Shown one piece after another: positions 56,778 through 64,000 of a stretch of 64,000 bases of DNA (within the stretch, counting starts at the first letter, position 1; every line of letters starts with the position of its first letter). Below the pieces are notes generated by a model, which ran no database searches, had not been told where the DNA came from, and saw nothing but the letters and a program-made list of their open reading frames with translations. The stretch comes from an uncultured Dehalococcoidia bacterium (GTDB lineage: Bacteria > Chloroflexota > Dehalococcoidia > Lucifugimonadales > UBA3495). A program made the position numbers and the translations under genes. The stretch spans positions 186,001-250,000 of the forward strand of contig CATOSK010000004.1 of assembly GCA_951812535.1 (NCBI GenBank), given 5' to 3'.

Positions 56778-57698
56778 CTAGAGCCCGAAGTTGGCGCGCA
56801 AGCCGCCGAGGGTGAGCCAATAGAAGATTATATATATGCCGGCGATGATCATGAGGGCGGCGCCGATGGGTTGGACGTAGGGCAAGGCCTTACGCAATCC
56901 CTTGACAACGGCGCCCTTGAAGAACGCCATACCCAGGGTGAGGACCATGATCACGGTGCCCATGCCAAGGGCGTAGAGGAGGAATTGGCCGGCAGATTCC
57001 GCGAAGCTCACTCCAGCCGTGTTGACCCCGAGAACAGCCAGGAATATGGGAAGGGTGCATCCCAGAGAGGCGATTCCGTAGCTGAGACCGAAAAGGAAGT
57101 ATCCCTTGACCCCGACCTCGTTACCCTCGCCGATGTGAGACGCGGCCTGGGCGGCAAGGCCGGAATACAGTTTGCCGCCGGTGACTATCCAGGCGCCGGC
57201 GGATATGAGAAGAATACCCACGGCCAACCCGGTCCAGGGCAGGGCGTCGACCAGGACGGAGGCGCCGAGTCCAATGGCGGTGCCAGTGATGCCAAAGAGG
57301 ACGATAAAACCCGCGGTAACTGCAGCGCCGATCAGGATGGCCCGGGCCAAGAGCACGACAAAGTTGGGGTCGTTGTCCTCAGCAGAGTCGCCGCGCAGGT
57401 AGAGGCCGAGATAGGCCGGGAGCATCGCGAATCCGCAAGGGTTGACGGCCGAGGCCAGTCCGGCGGCAAAGGCGAAGAGGAAGGAGGCGTTGACCAGCCC
57501 GCCCAAGGCGGAACCGGACCTTCCAGACAGCAGCTCGACGAACCCGTTGACGGCGTCTATGTCATTTTCCCGGCCGATGACCAGGGTGGCGATCACCGCC
57601 AACGCTACACCGCCGACCGCGATGGCGGCGGGCCACAGCATCCGATACCAAAATCCTGGGTCACGGAGACTGGTGGAGAATGTCCTGTCCGCGGCCAT
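56778..57698 (-). CDS. CcdA/DsbD-type membrane redox protein
   Basis: This is a polytopic membrane protein of about 306 residues with a short N-terminal helix and a core of six segments. The paired cysteines of the CcdA family are in ASAVNPCGFAMLPAYLGLY and IASLGCTLPIFLAVLG, which carry reducing power from cytoplasmic thioredoxin to the outside, for cytochrome c maturation or other targets. ATG 57698 has the ribosome site GGGAGG. It stands apart from cytochrome genes, so its partner is unknown. It is convergent with the ribosomal operon. Confidence 0.85.
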   Translation of the reverse strand: MAADRTFSTSLRDPGFWYRMLWPAAIAVGGVALAVIATLVIGRENDIDAVNGFVELLSGRSGSALGGLVNASFLFAFAAGLASAVNPCGFAMLPAYLGLYLRGDSAEDNDPNFVVLLARAILIGAAVTAGFIVLFGITGTAIGLGASVLVDALPWTGLAVGILLISAGAWIVTGGKLYSGLAAQAASHIGEGNEVGVKGYFLFGLSYGIASLGCTLPIFLAVLGVNTAGVSFAESAGQFLLYALGMGTVIMVLTLGMAFFKGAVVKGLRKALPYVQPIGAALMIIAGIYIIFYWLTLGGLRANFGL

Positions 57699-57847
57699 GG
57701 TGTTCCCTCCCAAGTTCAGAAAGTTTCATTGGGAACTACGTTGAGGGTATCGCTACGGGTTTCAGGAACCTCGGTCCGCCCGAAGACCGCTGAGGGGGAC
57801 GATGCGCGGGGCATCAATGAGGAGAGTCAAGAGCGAAGCGGTTGTGG

Positions 57848-59269
57848 TCAAACCCCGAGGTATTCCTGGGCGGCGTCTAATAGTTCGGTGACCAATTCGG
57901 GGGTCTCGGCCTCGCAGTAAATACGCAGCAATGGCTCCGTGCCAGAGAACCGGGACGCCAGCCAAGCATGGTCAAACCTGAGCCGTCGCCCGTCTATCTC
58001 GTCGGAACTCCGTATGGGAAGTCCAGCTAATTCGGTGAGGTCCCCCGCTGAGAGGCGCTGTTCTATGGTTTCCCGCTGGGCTGCGTCGAAAGTGACGTCG
58101 CGCCGGTGGTAGTGGTGGGCTCCAACCCGGTCGAAAAGCCCCCGCACCAGTTGGGAGGGGGTCTTTCCCGTTTTCGCTATGTATTCCAGGAGGAACAGGC
58201 CGCTAAGGATGCCATCCCTTTCAGGGATGTGACCCCGGAAGGCGAACCCTCCGCTCTCCTCACCCCCAATCAAGGCATCGACCTCGGAGAAGCGGGGACC
58301 GATGTACTTGAAGCCGACCTTCATCTCGTGGACACCCACACCATACTGCTCGCCCAGCTTGTTGAGCATCATGGAAGCGGTAACGCCCTTAACGAGGTCG
58401 CCGGTCAACTTCTTTTCCTCCAAGAGGTAGAGGGCCAACAAGGAAAATACTTCGAGGGTGCTGACAAACTCTCCGGTCTCGCCGATGAGGCCGACGCGGT
58501 CGGCATCGCCATCCAATGCAATCCCGACGGAAGCGCCCGTAGTGGGAACCCGTTGGGAAAGCTCGGCGAGGTTGTGGGCTATGGGTTCGGGCTGCTCCAT
58601 TCCGGGGAAGGCGGGGTTGCGCCAGCCGTGGATTTCATCCAACGATGTGGTCCCGCCATCCAGGAGACGGTTGAAGTATCCCGCGCCGGCACCAAACATG
58701 GGATCGACGCAAATCTTTAGCCCGGCGTTCCGGATGGCGGAGAGGTCTACGAGGGAGGCCATCCGGTCCAGGTAAGCCGGCACGGGGTCAATATCGACGA
58801 CGAGCCCGTTCTGGCGGGCCTGTGCAAGGCCCATCCCTTTGGGCGGTTGCGCGGCGGCGATATGCTCTTCAAGAACGTCTGTGATTTCCTGGGTAGCGCT
58901 GCCCGCGTACTCCGGCTTGAACTTGAAGCCATTCCAGATGCCGGGGTTATGGCTGGCGGTAATGATGGCGGCTCCCGCCGCCTCCTGCTCCAGAACCTGG
59001 AAGCTGATGACCGGGGTAGGCGCGGCGGTGTTGGCCAGGAAAACCTTGACCCCGTTCGCCGCGCAGACGGAAGCGACGGTCTCGGCGAACTCGCGGGATA
59101 GGAAGCGAGTATCGTGGCCGACAACCAAGCCTTTTTCGGCGTCAGATCGGCCCCGGAGATAGTCGACCAATCCCTGGGTACAACGAGCTACGTTTTCGAA
59201 GGTGAAGTCCTCGGCGATGATGGCGCGCCAGCCGTCGGTGCCGAACTTGATGACGTTCGGGTTGGTCAT
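57848..59269 (-). CDS. Phosphoglucomutase/phosphomannomutase family protein
   Basis: An alpha-D-phosphohexomutase of 473 residues. It begins IKFGTDGWRAIIAEDFT, has the phosphoserine loop IITASHNPGIWNGFK, the metal site LDGDADRVGLI and the sugar loop IGGEESGGF, and ends with the phosphate-binding RFSGTEPLLRIYCE. Glucose- or mannose-phosphate specificity cannot be decided. ATG 59269 has a strong site GGAGGAG. It is the last gene of the minus-strand run from metK. Confidence 0.92.
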   Translation of the reverse strand: MTNPNVIKFGTDGWRAIIAEDFTFENVARCTQGLVDYLRGRSDAEKGLVVGHDTRFLSREFAETVASVCAANGVKVFLANTAAPTPVISFQVLEQEAAGAAIITASHNPGIWNGFKFKPEYAGSATQEITDVLEEHIAAAQPPKGMGLAQARQNGLVVDIDPVPAYLDRMASLVDLSAIRNAGLKICVDPMFGAGAGYFNRLLDGGTTSLDEIHGWRNPAFPGMEQPEPIAHNLAELSQRVPTTGASVGIALDGDADRVGLIGETGEFVSTLEVFSLLALYLLEEKKLTGDLVKGVTASMMLNKLGEQYGVGVHEMKVGFKYIGPRFSEVDALIGGEESGGFAFRGHIPERDGILSGLFLLEYIAKTGKTPSQLVRGLFDRVGAHHYHRRDVTFDAAQRETIEQRLSAGDLTELAGLPIRSSDEIDGRRLRFDHAWLASRFSGTEPLLRIYCEAETPELVTELLDAAQEYLGV

Positions 59270-59398
59270 CGCTCCTCCAAAGAAGATGTCCCCCACCCAT
59301 CCTAAAACCCGACGCGGGCAGTAGACCAGAGGCAGGGGACACCGATAATCCCTTTCTGGGACCGGGAGCCGGGCTACCCGGACTCCTGCGGGAACGGG

Positions 59399-60622
59399 CT
59401 ACAGGCCAGCCTCCTTGCGGAGGATTTCGGCCTTGTCGGTGCGCTCCCAAGGCAGGTCCAGGTCGGTGCGTCCGAAGTGACCGTAGGCCGCGGTCCTGCG
59501 GTAGATGGGGCGACGGAGGTCAAGGTCTTCGATTATGGCGCCCGGGCGAAGGTCGAAATGTTCCTTGACGAGGCCGTCGAACTGGTCGGTGGGGATGTGG
59601 TTGGTGTCGAAGGTCTCGACGGAAACGGAAATGGGCTCGGCGACACCGATGGCGTAGGAGACAATGACCTCGGCACGGTCGGCCAATCCGGCAGCGACCA
59701 GGTTCTTGGCGACGTAACGGGCGGCGTAGGCCCCGGAACGGTCGACCTTGGTGGGGTCTTTTCCAGAGAAGGCCCCGCCGCCGTGACGGGCGATCCCGCC
59801 GTAAGTGTCGACGAGGATTTTGCGGCCGGTCAGGCCAGTGTCTCCCAAGGGGCCCCCGACGACGAACCATCCACTCGGGTTCACGTAGTACTTGGTATCT
59901 TCGTCAAGCATATCAGCCGGAACGACCGGGGTTATCACGTTATCCATGATGTCGCCGCGGAGCTGCTCGGTGAAGGCCGCGCGGTCGGCGGCGTCCTCGT
60001 GTTGGGTGCTGATGACGACGGCGTCAACCCGGTGGGGCTTGCCGTAGCGGTACTCGACTGTGACCTGGGACTTTCCATCCGGTCCAAGATAGGGGAGGGT
60101 ACCGTTCTTGCGGACCTTGGCGAGGCGCTCGACCAAGCGGTGGGAAAGGTCTACAGTCAGCGGCATGAGGCCCTCGGTCTCGTTGCAGGCAAAACCTACC
60201 ATCATGCCCTGGTCGCCGGCTCCGGTCGCTCTGCGGGCGTCGTCAGCATCGGCGGTGTTCCGGGCTTCAAGGGCGGTGCTGACGCCGGCGTTGATGTCCG
60301 GGGACTGCTGGCTGGCGTTCCGGATGATGCCGCAGGAATGGCCATCGATCCCGTACTTGATGTCGGTGTAGCCAATTTCCAGCAGGGTCTGGCGGGCGAT
60401 AGCGTCGAAATCCAACTCCGCCTTGGTGGTGATCTCTCCGGTGACCATGACCAGATTCTTGCCGGCGACGGTCTCGCAGGCGACCCGGCTCATGGGATCC
60501 ACGGTGAAGGCGGCGTCCAGGACGGCGTCGGAAATTTGATCACAAACTTTGTCGGGGTGCCCTTCGGTGACGGACTCGGAAGTAAGCAGGTACTTGGGGG
60601 ACTCAGTAAAAAGCAAAGGCAT
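59399..60622 (-). CDS. metK: S-adenosylmethionine synthase
   Basis: MetK makes SAM from methionine and [26 protein letters not shown] (near the start, with the catalytic His), [16 protein letters not shown] and [23 protein letters not shown] (central phosphate-binding region) are unmistakable. 407 residues. The site AGGAGAAA precedes the ATG. It follows ahcY by 24 bases. Confidence 0.98.
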   Translation of the reverse strand: MPLLFTESPKYLLTSESVTEGHPDKVCDQISDAVLDAAFTVDPMSRVACETVAGKNLVMVTGEITTKAELDFDAIARQTLLEIGYTDIKYGIDGHSCGIIRNASQQSPDINAGVSTALEARNTADADDARRATGAGDQGMMVGFACNETEGLMPLTVDLSHRLVERLAKVRKNGTLPYLGPDGKSQVTVEYRYGKPHRVDAVVISTQHEDAADRAAFTEQLRGDIMDNVITPVVPADMLDEDTKYYVNPSGWFVVGGPLGDTGLTGRKILVDTYGGIARHGGGAFSGKDPTKVDRSGAYAARYVAKNLVAAGLADRAEVIVSYAIGVAEPISVSVETFDTNHIPTDQFDGLVKEHFDLRPGAIIEDLDLRRPIYRRTAAYGHFGRTDLDLPWERTDKAEILRKEAGL

Positions 60623-60646
60623 GTTATTTCTCCTGCCGGAACGGGC

Positions 60647-61942
<1,296 letters not shown>

Positions 61943-61969
61943 TTAACAGGGTCAGCAGGGTGAATTGAG

Positions 61970-62329
61970 CTACGGATCGGTGCCGTAGGAGGTCGGATGG
62001 TTGCCCGCAATCCAGTGGGGCGTGCCATCGTCGATATTGAACAAGGTTTCAGGGTCGAATCCCATGGAGGCAGCGACTTCGCAGCCCAGTCCGCTGCGGA
62101 CGCCGGCTGCGCAAATGAACAGAAGCCGCTTGTCCTGGGGGACTTCGTCGATGCGGTCCACCAAGTCGTCGATGGGAATGTGAACAGCGCCGGTAACGTG
62201 GCCAGTGACCCATTCGTCATCGCGGCGAACATCCACGACGGCGGTCCCGTCGGGATCGCTGTCGAGAATTTGCCGGGCCTCGTTGGAATCTACCCGGTAG
62301 TAAGGCTCACCAGGTTGCTGCCTGGGCAT
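61970..62329 (-). CDS. Rhodanese-like domain protein
   Basis: A single-domain sulfurtransferase of 119 residues. GTAVVDVRRDDEWVTGHVTGA and HIPIDDL lead to the active-site loop FICAAGVRSG, whose Cys would carry persulfide. It sits between mtnP (18 bases upstream) and ahcY (about 50 bases downstream), suggesting a role linked to SAM or sulfur salvage, but no specific acceptor is known. Confidence 0.88.
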   Translation of the reverse strand: MPRQQPGEPYYRVDSNEARQILDSDPDGTAVVDVRRDDEWVTGHVTGAVHIPIDDLVDRIDEVPQDKRLLFICAAGVRSGLGCEVAASMGFDPETLFNIDDGTPHWIAGNHPTSYGTDP

Positions 62330-62347
62330 GTGTAACCTCCCGAATGT

Positions 62348-63220
62348 TTATGGATCCAGGTAACGCCCGATAATGGGCGCGAGCCTGTGCCTGGTTGCTT
62401 CGGAGATACCCTGAGGGTGGGTGATGATGGTGTCCTTAAGTGCATTGGAGCAGGGACAGGCCCGTTCAGAGCCGAACCGCCCCACAACCTTTCGGATCAT
62501 CTCCTTGGAGTTGGCGGTGTTCTTCATCAAATTCTGGACGACCATCTCGACGGTCACGTCGTCCTCGTGCTCGTACCAGCAGTCATAGTCGGTTATCCAG
62601 GCCATGGTGGAGTAGCAGATTTCGGCTTCCCGCGCGAGTTTGGCCTCGGGCAAGGCGGTCATGCCGATAATGTCGGCTCCCCAGGAACGGTACATTTTGG
62701 ACTCGGCGCGGGTGGAAAAGGCCGGGCCTTCCATGACGACCATGGTGCCGCCGAAATGGATGTTAAGGTCCATTTCCCCGGCGGCCTGCTGGATGACCCG
62801 GGAAGAATCGGCACAGAAAGGCTCGGCGAACCCGACATGGGCAACAACGCCCTCATCGAAGAAAGTGTTGGCCCTCTGGCGTGTGCGGTCGATCAGCTGG
62901 TCCGGGATGACCAGGTCGAGAGGGGCGTAGCGCTCCTGAAGGCTGCCGACGGCGCTGACGGAGATGATGCGCTCGACGCCGAGCATTTTAAGAGCGTAGA
63001 TGTTGGCGCGGGCGGGTATTCCGGTGGGGTTGACCCGGTGCCCCCGGCCGTGGCGGGGGAGGAAGGCGACGGACTGCCCTTCCAACTCTCCCAGGACGAT
63101 GGCGTCACTCGGATCCCCGAAAGGCGTGTCAACCTCGAGCGTGGTGGCAGCTTCAAGGCCCTCGATTTCGTAGAGGCCGCTGCCGCCGATGATTGCTATG
63201 CTTGCTTCTCTTCTCCGCAT
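62348..63220 (-). CDS. mtnP: S-methyl-5'-thioadenosine phosphorylase
   Basis: MtnP cleaves methylthioadenosine with phosphate to adenine and methylthioribose 1-phosphate. IAIIGGSGLYEIEGL, the FLPRHGRGHRVNPTGIPARANIYALK block (residues about 53-78), VMEGPAFSTRAESKMYRSWG and IGMTALPEAKLAREAEICY are diagnostic. 290 residues. Start ATG 63220 lies in a tandem 14-bp duplication that creates a second, out-of-frame ATG upstream. Confidence 0.95.
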   Translation of the reverse strand: MRRREASIAIIGGSGLYEIEGLEAATTLEVDTPFGDPSDAIVLGELEGQSVAFLPRHGRGHRVNPTGIPARANIYALKMLGVERIISVSAVGSLQERYAPLDLVIPDQLIDRTRQRANTFFDEGVVAHVGFAEPFCADSSRVIQQAAGEMDLNIHFGGTMVVMEGPAFSTRAESKMYRSWGADIIGMTALPEAKLAREAEICYSTMAWITDYDCWYEHEDDVTVEMVVQNLMKNTANSKEMIRKVVGRFGSERACPCSNALKDTIITHPQGISEATRHRLAPIIGRYLDP

Positions 63221-63243
63221 GAACCTGTCCGCATGAACCTGTC
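63216..63243 (-). repeat. Tandem 14-bp duplication over the mtnP start
   Basis: On the minus strand GACAGGTTCATGCG occurs twice in a row. Each unit has its own AGG-type site and ATG. The upstream ATG (63234) opens a 12-codon frame ending in TAG at 63196, overlapping the true start (63220) in another frame. Confidence 0.75.
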
Positions 63244-63278
63244 TTCCAGGTGGATACTGCAGTTGAGGTGAGGGCAGT

Positions 63279-64000
63279 CTACTGGCGAAATGCCGGAATA
63301 TCCTCAGCCCGGTAGAAGGTGGAACGGAAGACCCGGTTGGTCACCACGCCCTCCACATCTGGATAGAAGTAGGGGTTGATATATTCCCAGACCACCGCTC
63401 CTTCAGGGGTTACCTGGAAGATTCGGCCGAACATCCCCTCGGTCACCAGGGTGTTGCCGTTGGGCAGGCGCCGGGCTCCGGAAATGTAAGGGCTGAAGAA
63501 GTTGTATGGGGGACTATCCTGGTACTGCCAAACGATTTCATTGGTCCTGGGGTCCACTTCGATGATCCGGGAGGCAGGCAGGGCGACCTCCTTGCGATGG
63601 GAGCCGTTATCAAAGATGAGAACGTTTCCGTTGTCCAGGAGGCTGGGATCGTGCTGTTGGGCCAGAACATCGTAGCCGAGTTTCCACACTATCTTTCCGG
63701 TGGGCTTGTCGATGATGCCGACGGTGGAGATATGGCGGAAGCTGAACATGACCCGATCTCCGGGCAGGGGGACAACGGTGTTGGCGTGGCTCCACTCATC
63801 GCGAAGGTCATTGAAGGTGATGACGTCCTCCGAAAAGTCGAGGTGTTCCGCAGCGCGCCACTCCCAGACACGGTTTCCGGCGGCATCCACTTCAACAATA
63901 ACGTCGGACCACATACCATAGTGGCGCTCGGATCCAGGGACGCCCCCCTGGATTCTGGAGGTGACCTCATCTGAGAGGAGTTCGACAGTGAGGTATATGG
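63279..64000 (-). CDS. Arylsulfotransferase-like beta-propeller protein, partial
   Basis: The reading frame is open to the window edge, so the N-terminus is missing. The visible part of about 240 residues has repeated beta-propeller blades: SDVIVEVDAAGNRVWEWRA, VGIIDKPTGKIVWKLGYD, SRIIEVDPRTNEIVWQYQ and GRIFQVTPEGAVVWEYIN. The histidine-containing FNDLRDEWSHANTVV and LAQQHDPSLLDNGNVLIFDNG resemble the ASST (PAPS-independent arylsulfotransferase) family. Sulfate transfer is possible, but many such propellers have no proven activity. It ends 58 bases before mtnP on the same strand. Confidence 0.75.
   Translation of the reverse strand, partial: IYLTVELLSDEVTSRIQGGVPGSERHYGMWSDVIVEVDAAGNRVWEWRAAEHLDFSEDVITFNDLRDEWSHANTVVPLPGDRVMFSFRHISTVGIIDKPTGKIVWKLGYDVLAQQHDPSLLDNGNVLIFDNGSHRKEVALPASRIIEVDPRTNEIVWQYQDSPPYNFFSPYISGARRLPNGNTLVTEGMFGRIFQVTPEGAVVWEYINPYFYPDVEGVVTNRVFRSTFYRAEDIPAFRQ

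Noticed and set aside
60623-60646. SAM riboswitch before metK
   Set aside because: Only 24 bases separate ahcY and metK, too short for any known SAM riboswitch, and the gaps before ahcY and mtnP show no conserved core.

Overview
The window is high-GC bacterial DNA with tightly packed genes. It probably comes from a member of the Chloroflexota, perhaps the Dehalococcoidia/SAR202 branch. That placement is an inference from the IleRS type, the Firmicutes-like insertion in ribosomal protein S12, the zinc forms of S4, S14, L24 and L36, and the content of Mo-hydroxylase, DUF3179 and F420-type (PPOX) proteins. No marker was placed by a search. I saw no phage, plasmid, IS or CRISPR signature.

Left part (0-31 kb) is a mosaic of small operons on both strands: a cysteine synthase; a three-gene biotin-dependent acyl-CoA carboxylase (methylcrotonyl-CoA type) with its biotin-carrier domain on a separate gene; tRNA-Pro(CGG); a DUF3179 lipoprotein; a glutaredoxin-DinB protein whose catalytic position is an in-frame TGA (probable selenocysteine); mfd; an overlapping run proB-proA-amidohydrolase-mug-thpR-alkA that mixes proline synthesis with DNA and RNA repair; ffh; an ABC-2 exporter; a solitary sbcC/rad50-like gene; a PPOX protein; a three-subunit molybdenum hydroxylase; and a gene fusing a DapA-like aldolase, an MfnB-like furan synthase and a TusA-like sulfur carrier. 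mutM and a type 2 ileS with a swapped HIGH signature (GIHH) follow.

The centre (35.5-56.7 kb) is one uninterrupted ribosomal super-operon: rpsL-rpsG-fusA-rpsJ-rplC-rplD-rplW-rplB-rpsS-rplV-rpsC-rplP-rpmC-rpsQ-rplN-rplX-rplE-rpsZ-rpsH-rplF-rplR-rpsE-rpmD-rplO-secY-adk-map-infA-rpmJ-rpsM-rpsK-rpsD-rpoA-rplQ-truA-rplM-rpsI. It is closed by a good intrinsic terminator. The usual tuf gene after fusA is missing.

The right part (56.7-64 kb), all on the minus strand, carries a CcdA-like membrane protein, a phosphohexomutase and an S-adenosylmethionine cluster (mtnP, rhodanese, ahcY, metK). It ends in an arylsulfotransferase-like gene cut by the window edge.

Intergenic regions are not empty. Two families of dispersed palindromes occur: one has a GGGGGAT...ATCCCCC core with compensatory changes, the other is a nested CGCGGGG/CAGGCTCT element. 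Two gaps carry short TGTCGC/TGTCCC motifs spaced by about one helical turn and share flanking words. Promoters are recognisable: where the -35 box is poor, the -10 is often extended (TGnTAnAAT). The map promoter is placed so that transcription would begin at the start codon itself.
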